From CAZSHB01 sp964606885 (lineage in GTDB: Bacteria > Babelota > Babeliae > Babelales > CAIQNR01): a stretch of 50,629 nucleotides of DNA. The stretch lies in contig CAZSHB010000007.1 in NCBI GenBank assembly GCA_964606885.1, positions 1 through 50,629 of the forward strand, in the 5' to 3' direction. Below, piece by piece: positions 1 to 7,909 of this stretch. Every line of letters starts with the position of its first letter. Position 1 is the first letter of the stretch. The translations under genes were made by a program, and so were the position numbers. The notes beneath the pieces were generated by a model, which made no database searches, was not told where the DNA came from, and was given only the letters and a program-made list of their open reading frames with translations.

Positions 1-131
1 ATCCCCGTTGGGGCAGGTGCAAAACGAACGCGTATTTTGTGTGTGGTCATGGGTCAAAAAATCCTTTTAAAATAGATACTTCTAGGGTACCTCCTGGGGG
101 TTATAAAGTCTACTGGCTAGATTCTTTTTGA
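1..131 (+). CDS. Possible 3' end of a gene cut by the window edge
   Basis: Two frames are open from the left edge. The third frame runs from base 3 to a TGA at 129-131 and would end in ...RVPPGGYKVYWLDSF; the first frame runs to a TAG at 73-75. The third-frame peptide looks more protein-like, with a Pro-Gly turn and aromatic residues, but about 42 codons are too few to identify a family. Nothing shows which frame, if either, is translated. If real, it ends 65 bases before the acylphosphatase-like gene on the same strand. Confidence 0.3.
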   Translation, partial: PRWGRCKTNAYFVCGHGSKNPFKIDTSRVPPGGYKVYWLDSF

Positions 132-157
132 CAGAGTCTTGTGGTCTTTGCTACCTT
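128..157 (+). promoter_or_regulatory. Candidate sigma-70-type promoter for the acylphosphatase-like gene
   Basis: TTGACA at 128-133 is a perfect -35 box. The best -10 at usual spacing is TACCTT at 152-157 (18-base spacer), which is weak. The gene it would serve begins at 197. Judged by eye only. Confidence 0.3.
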
Positions 158-196
158 CTTGCCTGCTATGCACGTAAAAAAAGGAGATGTGTAGTT

Positions 197-475
197 ATGA
201 AGCAATGTCTGCGTATTACCCTCTATGTCCAAGCTTATAAGCAAACGCTTAAAGACGGTATTCAAAAAGCCGCTAAAAAAGCTGGGATTGAAGGTACCGT
301 TCAAAAAGTGAACGATAAAGAAATTACCGTTTTTGCCTGTGGGACAAAGCCTCACGTTGATGACTTTTTAGATGCGTTGCATCAAAAGGTCGCTACCAAG
401 GAGCTTGATTTTTTAGAGATTGAACCATTTCTTAAAGATCGCGATTTCCGGGGTGTGTTTCGAATCATAGAATAA
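197..475 (+). CDS. Acylphosphatase-like protein lacking catalytic residues
   Basis: A 92-residue protein starting at an ATG with AAGGAG (181-186) ten bases upstream; the reading frame opens earlier, at 128, but no ribosome site supports that. The fold signature of acylphosphatase is visible: an N-terminal strand RITLYVQ, then a helix KDGIQKAAKKAGIEGTVQ, then the strand EITVFACG and a second helix. Family members hydrolyse acyl-phosphates using the Arg of VQGVxFR and the Asn of GxVxN. Here the first loop reads VQAYKQT and the second GTVQK, so both residues appear to be replaced. It may be a non-catalytic relative that binds a ligand or partner. The family call rests on pattern and length; the loss of catalysis is inferred. 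Confidence 0.6.
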   Translation: MKQCLRITLYVQAYKQTLKDGIQKAAKKAGIEGTVQKVNDKEITVFACGTKPHVDDFLDALHQKVATKELDFLEIEPFLKDRDFRGVFRIIE

Positions 476-481
476 AAGCGA

Positions 482-510
482 TTGACTTGTACTGGGTATC
501 TTATTACTCT
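482..510 (+). promoter_or_regulatory. Candidate promoter upstream of the ABC exporter
   Basis: TTGACT (482-487), a 17-base spacer, then TACTCT (505-510). It lies in the 237-base interval between the acylphosphatase-like gene and the ABC ATPase and could start a transcript covering the tiny ORF at 553 and both exporter genes. Weak -10 match. Confidence 0.35.
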
Positions 511-552
511 AATTAAGATTTGGCTTTCATTAACCTAAGAAGGAAAAACGCC

Positions 553-600
553 ATGACAACCACTAAAGCAGTACTCTTGAGCGGCTTGCCAGTTGCATAA
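553..600 (+). CDS. Possible 15-codon leader peptide or gene remnant
   Basis: An ATG at 553, preceded by AAGGA (540-544) at ideal spacing, opens MTTTKAVLLSGLPVA and then stops at TAA 598-600. Reading on in the same frame past the stop gives about 30 more mostly hydrophobic, Ala-rich residues (TVASAFYAAHLAVASF...), so this could be a small membrane-protein gene with a nonsense mutation. Equally it could be a translated leader ahead of the exporter operon at 713. I see no codon run or attenuator hairpin that would support a classical leader. Confidence 0.3.
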   Translation: MTTTKAVLLSGLPVA

Positions 601-712
601 ACTGTCGCAAGCGCTTTCTACGCGGCTCATCTAGCAGTCGCATCTTTCTCAAATTTATTTTTTTATATGTCGTCTTTATATAAAGTTCGACCAACTTTCA
701 CGAGGCATTTTT

Positions 713-1483
713 ATGCGCACTCCGTTATTAGAAATACGTGGTGTTACCAAAACGTTCGGTTCTGGTTCACACACAATACATGCTCTTAAGGGCGTTAACT
801 TAACTATTTATAAGGGCGAAATTTTCAGTTTGCTCGGAGTGAATGGTGCTGGTAAATCCACACTTTCATCGATTATTGCAACGCTGCATCCTGCAACAAC
901 GGGCGATATTATTAAAGATGGCCATTCCATCTACGATGATGTTGTTGAATATCGTCGTACGATCGGCTTATGCCCACAAAAGCCAAACATCGACATGATG
1001 TTGACCATAGAAGAAAACTTGCGTTTTGCTGGTCGATTCTTTTGTATGTCAGAAGAAAAAATCAAAGAACGCATGAAGTATCTTATGGAACGTTTTAATT
1101 TAACTCGTTATGCATCTATGAAGGCATCGGTGCTTTCTGGTGGGTATAAACAACGGTTTATGTTAGCACGTACCTTAATGCATGAACCGGAGTTAGTTAT
1201 TCTTGATGAGCCAACAGTAGGCCTAGATCCTCACGTACGTCGTGATATCTGGGAAATTATTAAAATGCTTAAAAAAGAAAATGTGACCGTACTACTTACG
1301 ACCCATTATCTAGATGAAGCAGAAAAACTGTCTGACCGTGTGTGCTTGCTAGATAACGGTGTTATTCAATTTATTGATACACCAGAAGAGTTGATGCGTG
1401 CTCATGGTGGTGCAAACCTTGAAGACATTTTTGTGAAGTTAATTAAAGAAAGCGAAGCTGAAGCAAAACAGCAAGAAGAATAA
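713..1483 (+). CDS. ABC transporter ATP-binding protein (ABC-2 exporter type)
   Basis: A 256-residue nucleotide-binding subunit that powers an exporter by ATP hydrolysis at the inner face of the membrane. All motifs are present: Walker A GVNGAGKST (residues 42-50), Q-loop Gln89, signature LSGG (141-144), Walker B LVILDE (161-166), D-loop and switch His198. The LSGGYKQR signature and the YLDEAE stretch after the H-loop are typical of DrrA/CcmA-like ATPases that pair with ABC-2 permeases, and such a permease follows 13 bases downstream. The substrate cannot be read from the sequence; drugs, lipids and polysaccharides are all known for this class. Acidic C-terminal tail (ESEAEAKQQEE). Confidence 0.88.
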   Translation: MRTPLLEIRGVTKTFGSGSHTIHALKGVNLTIYKGEIFSLLGVNGAGKSTLSSIIATLHPATTGDIIKDGHSIYDDVVEYRRTIGLCPQKPNIDMMLTIEENLRFAGRFFCMSEEKIKERMKYLMERFNLTRYASMKASVLSGGYKQRFMLARTLMHEPELVILDEPTVGLDPHVRRDIWEIIKMLKKENVTVLLTTHYLDEAEKLSDRVCLLDNGVIQFIDTPEELMRAHGGANLEDIFVKLIKESEAEAKQQEE

Positions 1484-1496
1484 AGGTATATTGTTT

Positions 1497-2282
1497 ATGA
1501 ATTTATTAAGTTTTAAAACCTGTAGTCGTCTTATTTGGCGAGACTTGGTTGTATTTTTACCCAGTTTTTGGGACCGTCTGATAAACGCTGTTATTTGGGT
1601 TCTGTTAACGATTGTTGTGTTCCAATATATTTTTCCTACCATGGGTCTTAGCGCAGAGTATGGTGCTTTTATGGCTTGTGCTAACGCTATTAGCTGGGGC
1701 TTTTTTGAAGTGATGGAAAATGTATCCCGTTTTGTTGCGGATTTAGATGGTGAAAAATCTATTACGTATGATCTTACACTGCCCTTGCCGCAATGGATGG
1801 TATTTTGTCGATTAGCATTGGCAAGCGCATTGCAGGCAATGTTTATTAGTGTGTTTATTTTGCCATTGTCGATTGTCGTCTTGTGGAATAACTTTCCGCT
1901 TGGTGGCCTGTCTGTGGCAAAAGTATGTTTGATTTTTTTGGTATCGAATCTGTTCTATGGATTCTTTTCGTTATGGATGTCGAGCATCGTTCCCAATTTG
2001 CGCAGTATTAATAACATTTGGTCACGTGTGATTTTTCCTTTGTGGTGGTTGGGTGGTTACCAATTTAGTTGGGCAACCATGTATGAGATCTCGCCTATCA
2101 CTGCTAAGTGCATGCTTGCAAACCCTGTTTTGTACACGGTTGAAGGTATGCGCGCTGCGGTGCTTGGTCAGGAAGGATACATAAACTTTTGGGTTTGTTT
2201 CTTTGTGATCTTTGCATGTACGGTGGTTGTAGGATATATCGCCACTAAAAGAATGCTTAAACGACTTGATTGTTTACCGTAA
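1497..2282 (+). CDS. ABC-2 type permease
   Basis: The membrane partner of the upstream ATPase, 261 residues with about six hydrophobic segments and an ABC-2 layout: a cytoplasmic N-terminus (FKTCSRLIWRD), paired helices, then a loop with RSINNIWSRV before the last helices. The frame can start at TTG 1491 or ATG 1497; AAAGG at 1482-1486 sits ten bases before the ATG and only four before the TTG, so I chose the ATG. The ATPase and permease form a two-gene unit closed by the hairpin at 2304-2336. Substrate unknown. Confidence 0.85.
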   Translation: MNLLSFKTCSRLIWRDLVVFLPSFWDRLINAVIWVLLTIVVFQYIFPTMGLSAEYGAFMACANAISWGFFEVMENVSRFVADLDGEKSITYDLTLPLPQWMVFCRLALASALQAMFISVFILPLSIVVLWNNFPLGGLSVAKVCLIFLVSNLFYGFFSLWMSSIVPNLRSINNIWSRVIFPLWWLGGYQFSWATMYEISPITAKCMLANPVLYTVEGMRAAVLGQEGYINFWVCFFVIFACTVVVGYIATKRMLKRLDCLP

Positions 2283-2303
2283 TAGTTTTGATAAAGCTAA
2301 TAA

Positions 2304-2340
2304 TAAAAAATCCCCAGTTTTTCGCTGGGGATTTTTTATT
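2304..2340. terminator. Bidirectional rho-independent terminator
   Basis: Stem AAAAAATCCCCAG (2304-2316) pairs with CTGGGGATTTTTT (2324-2336) around a seven-base loop. A-tract and T-tract flank the GC core, so it can work in both directions. It lies between the convergent ABC exporter operon and the minus-strand gene at 2369. Confidence 0.9.
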
Positions 2341-2368
2341 GTGTATAAACCAGATGGTCTAAAAAATA

Positions 2369-3103
2369 TTAGTTGTTTGCTAACTGAACAGCAGTACCTA
2401 ACAATTGAGCATTATGATGAGCTCGTTGTGTAGCTGCCATGTGTGCTAATGAATATGCTTTTGATTCGTCAAACCAGTTTGCTTGGTTTTTGATTGACAA
2501 GATTGTTTGGTTAACAAGAACAATATTTTTATCGATAGCATCTATAACAGAAGCAAATGCTCGTTTATCTACGCGTACAAAAATTTCTTTAGTAGAAGTT
2601 AGTTTTGCAGATAATCTTACTAAGTGAGCAAATGCACTTGATCTGCCAAAATGTTCGTTAACAAAACAAAGATCGAGTGCTGCCAGTAGATCTTTTTCGT
2701 TTGTGTTGTTTAAAATAGCATCGATGACTTCGCGGTCTTTAGGATCCCATCCAGCTTGTGGCATGCATGCGTTATATGAAGCATATGCACCAAGTGCACC
2801 ACCAGTTATTGCACCAATTCTTTCAACCCAGCCCCATTCTGAAGGTTCAAAAAGACGAGCATGAACTCTAGAGCCATCCATTCTGTAACCTAATGCATTA
2901 GCCATACCTAAAAGTGTGATATAACCAATTGCGCTTGAAAGTGCAGTGCCAGCAATAACGCCAACATGTTGCATTGGTGCTAAGTGGTAATATTTAACAA
3001 GTTGAGGTGCATCCATAATAGCGTCAACAGCATTAACAGGTTCTGCAGGAGCAGCGTGTGCTACGCTGGTGAGTGTTAGGAGGGAAAGAGCGAGTTTCTT
3101 CAT
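2369..3103 (-). CDS. Exported protein with two glycine-rich membrane segments, unknown function
   Basis: 244 residues, not recognised. A classical Sec signal peptide (MKKLALSLLTLTSVAHA, cleavage after AHA) is followed by two Gly/Ala-rich hydrophobic stretches with small-xxx-small spacing, near residues 48-73 and 95-108 (AGTALSSAIGYITLLG and GAITGGALGAYASYNA). The second half is helical and polar, with DLLAALDLCF and a His-rich end (HMAATQRAHHNAQ). AAAGG-like ribosome site upstream of the ATG. It stands alone, convergent to the ABC exporter and divergent from bamA. It could be a periplasmic or outer-membrane-associated protein; no enzymatic motif is visible. Confidence 0.75.
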   Translation of the reverse strand: MKKLALSLLTLTSVAHAAPAEPVNAVDAIMDAPQLVKYYHLAPMQHVGVIAGTALSSAIGYITLLGMANALGYRMDGSRVHARLFEPSEWGWVERIGAITGGALGAYASYNACMPQAGWDPKDREVIDAILNNTNEKDLLAALDLCFVNEHFGRSSAFAHLVRLSAKLTSTKEIFVRVDKRAFASVIDAIDKNIVLVNQTILSIKNQANWFDESKAYSLAHMAATQRAHHNAQLLGTAVQLANN

Positions 3104-3191
3104 AGAAACGCCTTTATAGGTAAGTGGGGTAATTTGATTAGTTCAGCCGCATAATCTATCCTACATAGTGGTTTAAGTAAAAGGTTTTTTC

Positions 3192-6044
3192 ATGAAAATA
3201 GCATTTTTTAAAGAAGCTGCTTGTGCGGCTTTGTGCGTTTTTTCTCTCTGGGGAAATCCTTCTACTTTTTCTTTGATCTTAAAACCTAATCAACCTCTTA
3301 CAACACATGCTCTTCAGGCAATACCAGAATCTTTTTTAGTCACTAGAATTGTTACGAGTTTGCCTGGCTATACTTCTGCTGAAATTGAATATCTCTTTTC
3401 TTTTAAGCCTCCAACGCTTTGTTTAAAAAAAAAATTCTTGGTGGGTGTTGAGCGTTTAAAAATGCAATCTCCCGCATCAGAAATAGAAATTTCTGCTTTA
3501 AAAATTCATGATGGATACGAGTTGCATGTTGCGGGTACTCAAGAGTGGACAGTGGGCAGAGTTAAGTACCGGGGAATGAACTTTGCCAAAGAAGAGTATG
3601 GTGTTTTGTATGATAGTACTCCTGGGGAGCTGTTTTCTCTAGAGCGGCATAAGCAGGCGCTTGAAGCCATAAAAAAGTCAGCTCAAGACCGGGGTTATCT
3701 TGATACCCAGGTAGATGATCAGTTAGTGTATCATAAAGAAGATAAGGTGGTTGATGTTTACCTGACTATTATGCAAAAATCTGTGTATAAAATTACCACG
3801 ATTAATTTGGCTTTTACCGGCGCATTAAGTCGTTTTGTCCCTCAAGAGCGGGATAAACTTTATAAGAAGTTTTTTTCCGGCATGATCAAACATGCGTATA
3901 ACATCAAAGATTTAGAGTTGTGTTGCAAAGAGGTTAAGCGTTATTTGTCTGAGCGCGGTTCTATTGGGACCGATTTGCATGTTCAAGATGTTATTGATCA
4001 CGAGCAAAAGACGGTTGCTTTAACGATTACGCTTGGAGCATCTGAACAGCGTGGATTACAGTTTTTTGGGAATCATTTTTTTTCTACTGATCAGTTACGA
4101 GCAATTATTATGCGCTTTGGTAATGAGGCTGGTATTTTGCCACCTGCAGTTATGTGTCAAGAAATGCAAGAGGCATACCATAAAAAGGGTTTTTGGCAGG
4201 CACATGTTGATACGCATCAAGATGATGATGCTGACTATTTCATTATTAAAGAGGGTGCGCGTGCACGGGTAGGTAAAGTAACAATTTTAGGGGTGCAATC
4301 TGCGGATCATAAACATATAGTAACTACTTTTTTTAAAAAACCGGTTATGGGCAAAATGGTTGATGAAGCAGTGTTAGAAGATGCAGTAGATAAGATGATT
4401 GCCTGGTATAAAGAGCATGGATATAGCGATATTGAGTTGCTACAAAAAGAGTGGAAGTCTACTAAAAAGAAAGACCAATTTGATCTTGAATTGGTGATTG
4501 ACGAAGGTGTTTGTTATAACGTCGCTCGTTTACGTATCAAAGATTTCCCTGAAGAATTACAAGATGCGGCGACGGCGTTATTGCCAGTATGTCCATTCCC
4601 GCTTTCTTTTGAATTGTTGGGGAATGTTAAAAAAACGTTGGTGCATCTTATGCGTATTAAAGGGTACGCTAATGCACAGGTTACTAGTGATATGGTCTTA
4701 ACAGATACTGATTATGATGTTGTCTTTGCTGCGCAACCAGGCCCATTAGTAACGGTAGGCAAAATTATTGTTTCCGGTTTAACCAAAACAAAACATGATG
4801 TGGTCCGCTCGTTGATGGCAACTCAATCAGGTGACGTGTGGAGTAACGATAAACTGCCGCTTTCTTTTGTACATCTTAAAGCAACAGATGTGTTTGAAAG
4901 AATTTCCATTCAGCCGGTATACGGTGTGCATAAGCAAGAGCGAGATATTCTGCTTGCCGTACAAGATGACGAACCGTTTGAAGTAAAAGTTCGTTTGGGG
5001 TACGAGCAGTTGAGTAAAAACTTTGCGTTTAAAAAGGGCTCATCCTACACAGGCGGTGGTACTTTTTTATGGCGCAATCCAACGGGGTTTGCAGACAATA
5101 TTTTATTTGATGTGGATATGAGTAGGTTCGAGCGTAAAGTTGGCTTGTCTTATAAAACGCCCTTTTTTATTAGTTTTCCTATGAACACAACACTCAAAAC
5201 GTATGCTAATAGATATACACAACCTGTTGCTATTGGCTCTATTCATCCTTTATATAATATCACCCAAGAGGGATTTTTATGTGGGCTTAGCAAGCATTTT
5301 ACGCATTACGATTGTGGTGCTACTGTAGGTTTTGAGTGGATGCTTATGAGCGATATTTCTGATCAGTTGTCCCGTGCTATTAATTTTAAAACAAATTTAA
5401 TTGGTCAAAAAATTCCCTACTTTTTTGCTGAACCGATGGTCTATATAGATTTTCTTGATAATCGGTTAAGCCCTACCAAGGGTACGTTTGCTGCTCTTAC
5501 CTTTAAAGGTATGTTTCCGCTGCGTGGAGAAGGATCGTATTTTGTTAAGGGGCTGATTGAGAACGGGTGGTTTGTGCCACTTGCGCCTCTTGTGTGGGCA
5601 ACTCGTATTCGTATTGGTCATATTTTTAAACAAGAATTTAGTGCGGTTATGCCTTCTGAGCGATTTTATTTAGGGGGACCAAACTCGTTACGAGGCTATC
5701 AGGTTGATAAATGTCCGCCCTTGGGGCTCTTTGTGGATGATCAAGGCAAGTCGCAATGGTTGCAACAAGGGGGTAAAACGATGCTTAACTTTAATACTGA
5801 GCTGAGATTCCCTTTATTTTATAAGATGCTGCAAGGAGTACTGTTTCAAGATTTTGGGATATTGGTAGAACGTCCTCGAGACTTGGTCGTGTTCCCTGAT
5901 AAGCCTTTGGCGGCTAGTGGTTTTGGGGTTAGGTATATAACGCCTATCGGCCCGCTTCGATTTGATATTGGCTGGAAATGGTATAAAGATCGTCCTGATG
6001 ATGCGGCGTACGCTTGGTTTTTAACCTTTGACCATATGTTTTAG
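3192..6044 (+). CDS. bamA: Outer-membrane protein assembly factor BamA (Omp85 family) with extra POTRA repeats
   Basis: A 950-residue Omp85 protein that inserts beta-barrel proteins into the outer membrane. A signal peptide (about residues 1-25) precedes a long periplasmic arm in which I count six POTRA repeats starting near residues 118, 199, 287, 358, 443 and 520; five carry the helix-turn signature (RGYLDTQV, RGSIGTDL, KGFWQAHV, HGYSDIEL, KGYANAQV). The C-terminal barrel starts near 600, holds the lid-lock motif SLRGYQ near residue 833 (after GGPN), and ends in Phe, as outer-membrane barrels do. Usual BamA proteins have five POTRAs and about 800 residues. AAGG at 3181-3184 sets the ATG. 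No skp or lpxD neighbour follows. A TamA or other Omp85 role is possible, but the six-POTRA layout favours BamA. Confidence 0.88.
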   Translation: MKIAFFKEAACAALCVFSLWGNPSTFSLILKPNQPLTTHALQAIPESFLVTRIVTSLPGYTSAEIEYLFSFKPPTLCLKKKFLVGVERLKMQSPASEIEISALKIHDGYELHVAGTQEWTVGRVKYRGMNFAKEEYGVLYDSTPGELFSLERHKQALEAIKKSAQDRGYLDTQVDDQLVYHKEDKVVDVYLTIMQKSVYKITTINLAFTGALSRFVPQERDKLYKKFFSGMIKHAYNIKDLELCCKEVKRYLSERGSIGTDLHVQDVIDHEQKTVALTITLGASEQRGLQFFGNHFFSTDQLRAIIMRFGNEAGILPPAVMCQEMQEAYHKKGFWQAHVDTHQDDDADYFIIKEGARARVGKVTILGVQSADHKHIVTTFFKKPVMGKMVDEAVLEDAVDKMIAWYKEHGYSDIELLQKEWKSTKKKDQFDLELVIDEGVCYNVARLRIKDFPEELQDAATALLPVCPFPLSFELLGNVKKTLVHLMRIKGYANAQVTSDMVLTDTDYDVVFAAQPGPLVTVGKIIVSGLTKTKHDVVRSLMATQSGDVWSNDKLPLSFVHLKATDVFERISIQPVYGVHKQERDILLAVQDDEPFEVKVRLGYEQLSKNFAFKKGSSYTGGGTFLWRNPTGFADNILFDVDMSRFERKVGLSYKTPFFISFPMNTTLKTYANRYTQPVAIGSIHPLYNITQEGFLCGLSKHFTHYDCGATVGFEWMLMSDISDQLSRAINFKTNLIGQKIPYFFAEPMVYIDFLDNRLSPTKGTFAALTFKGMFPLRGEGSYFVKGLIENGWFVPLAPLVWATRIRIGHIFKQEFSAVMPSERFYLGGPNSLRGYQVDKCPPLGLFVDDQGKSQWLQQGGKTMLNFNTELRFPLFYKMLQGVLFQDFGILVERPRDLVVFPDKPLAASGFGVRYITPIGPLRFDIGWKWYKDRPDDAAYAWFLTFDHMF

Positions 6045-6130
6045 CCCAGGCGCAATTGCCTTTAACCAAGAAACCATTTATATTCAAACAGAATTGTTAC
6101 AAAAAACCTACTCAAATTTAGGGGGTATTT

Positions 6131-6793
6131 ATGAAAGATATTACAGGTCATAGTGATCACGCTCATGATATGGTTGTCGATGAAGTCATTTGTCATTTTC
6201 CATATGCAGTTTTTTCTGTCGCTTTTAGCTTGATTGCCGCAGCAGTTCTGGGCTATTTCTCTTTTGGTGCATCTAATAAAGCTATCGAACACGGTTCACA
6301 TGTTTTGTTCCATAGTTTCCACTTTTTACATTTAGTATTTGCGGCAACTGGTGCAGTACTTACTTTTTTTAGATTTTCTAAAAATGTATTTAAAGGATTA
6401 TTAGTTGGTGCAATAAGCGCAGTGTTTTTCTGTATTATGTCTGACGTGGTAGTACCGTATTGGATTGGTACTATGTTGGGTGTTAAGATGACCTTCCATA
6501 TTTGCTTTACTCATGAACTTCATAATGTATTACCGTTCTTGCTTGTTGGACTTTTAAACGGTTGGATCTTAGGATACCACCCAACAGCAGTACAAAGCTT
6601 TTACGCATTGTGGTCACACTTTACGCATATCTTTGTAAGCTCAATGGCTTCAGTGTTGTATATTATTTCCCATGGATTCCATAACTGGTATAACTCTATG
6701 GGTGTTGTTTTTGTACTGTTAATTATTGCGGTAGTTATACCGTGTACGTTGTCTGACGTTGTAGTGCCGATGTATTTTGCTCGTAAAAAATAA
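6131..6793 (+). CDS. Histidine-rich polytopic membrane protein with internal repeat
   Basis: 220 residues, not assigned to a family. About five to six hydrophobic helices and 17 histidines, many in or beside the helices (HVLFHSFHFLH at 57-67; HICFTHELH at 123-131; HFTHIF at 163-168). The two halves look related: each has a His-rich helix followed by a helix ending in SDVVVP (104-109 and 208-213). A GGGGG ribosome site precedes the ATG. It lies 15 bases ahead of potA and may be co-transcribed with the polyamine importer. The histidines suggest metal or cofactor binding, but nothing decides this; a structural role in the membrane is also possible. Confidence 0.78.
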   Translation: MKDITGHSDHAHDMVVDEVICHFPYAVFSVAFSLIAAAVLGYFSFGASNKAIEHGSHVLFHSFHFLHLVFAATGAVLTFFRFSKNVFKGLLVGAISAVFFCIMSDVVVPYWIGTMLGVKMTFHICFTHELHNVLPFLLVGLLNGWILGYHPTAVQSFYALWSHFTHIFVSSMASVLYIISHGFHNWYNSMGVVFVLLIIAVVIPCTLSDVVVPMYFARKK

Positions 6794-6808
6794 CTTGGGT
6801 GAACGCCT

Positions 6809-7900
6809 ATGAGAGATATTGTTTTTAAAAATGTTTCAAAGTCTTTTGGCGGTGAGCTGATCTTAGACGATATCTCTTTTACCATTCCGTCTGGTAAATT
6901 CTTTGCCCTTCTAGGACCAAGCGGTTGTGGTAAAACAACTATCCTACGATTAATAGCAGGCTTTGAATCGGTTGATGCCGGCCAGATTTTTTTAGGTGAT
7001 ACGGATATTACGCATATCCCAGCCAATTATCGACGCATTAACACGGTGTTTCAAAACTATGCACTGTTCCCGCATATGAATGTGTTTAATAACGTTGCAT
7101 ATAGTCTGCATTTGAAAAAAATGGATAAAGACTTTATTGAGTACCGTGTGAACAAAGTTCTTAAAGCGGTACGGTTGGAACAGCACACGAATAAATCGAT
7201 AGCTCAACTATCGGGTGGTCAGCAACAGCGTGTTGCTATTGCGCGTGCGATTATTAACGAGCCAGAAGTTTTGTTACTTGATGAACCGTTGGCAGCATTA
7301 GACGTTAAACTTCGTGAGCACATGCTTATCGAGTTGATGGATTTGCAAGAAACACTCAGAACTACGTTTGTGTATGTTACGCATGACCAAGCAGAAGCAC
7401 TTACAGTAGCTGATACCATGGCTCTTATGAATTATGATGGTCAGATTGAGCAGATGGGCGCTCCGCGTGAAGTGTATGAATTTCCACAATCGTCATACGT
7501 TGCTCAGTTTGTAGGTAAAACAAATCTGTTTGAAGGCAAACTAAAATTGTTTGATGATGTACCTACGCTTGAAGTACCAAGCCTTGGCAAGTTCCTGCTT
7601 CAGGTAACGCAACGCACATCGTGGATGCAAGAAGGCCAACGAGTGGTTTTGGCAGTACGTCCAGAAAAAATCTGGATTAGTAAAAAGCCAGAACAAGGGT
7701 TTTCTAACCATCTACTGGGTAAAGTCTACTCGATTGTGTATCACGGACCATCGACGCAATATACGGTTATTTTGCAAAATGGTTCTAAGCTTGATGTGTT
7801 TGAACAAAATGAAGAACACTTTCCTAAAGCAAAAATTGATTATGATGACGAAGTCCATTTGTACTGGCAAAAAGAAAATGCGGTACTTTTAGAGCGCTAG
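6809..7900 (+). CDS. potA: Spermidine/putrescine importer ATPase PotA
   Basis: 363-residue ATPase of the polyamine ABC importer. Walker A GPSGCGKT (36-43), Q-loop FQNYALFPHM, signature LSGGQ (134-138), Walker B VLLLDE (154-159), switch His192, then a C-terminal TOBE-like regulatory domain (RVVLAVRPEKIWI near residues 275-287). The Q-loop and EPLAALDVKLRE stretch are characteristic of the PotA/CysA/MalK class, and the next three genes supply two permeases and a binding protein. The operon order potA-B-C-D is complete. Import of polyamines fits an organism that does not make its own, which is an inference. Confidence 0.93.
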   Translation: MRDIVFKNVSKSFGGELILDDISFTIPSGKFFALLGPSGCGKTTILRLIAGFESVDAGQIFLGDTDITHIPANYRRINTVFQNYALFPHMNVFNNVAYSLHLKKMDKDFIEYRVNKVLKAVRLEQHTNKSIAQLSGGQQQRVAIARAIINEPEVLLLDEPLAALDVKLREHMLIELMDLQETLRTTFVYVTHDQAEALTVADTMALMNYDGQIEQMGAPREVYEFPQSSYVAQFVGKTNLFEGKLKLFDDVPTLEVPSLGKFLLQVTQRTSWMQEGQRVVLAVRPEKIWISKKPEQGFSNHLLGKVYSIVYHGPSTQYTVILQNGSKLDVFEQNEEHFPKAKIDYDDEVHLYWQKENAVLLER

Positions 7901-7909
7901 GGGCTACGG

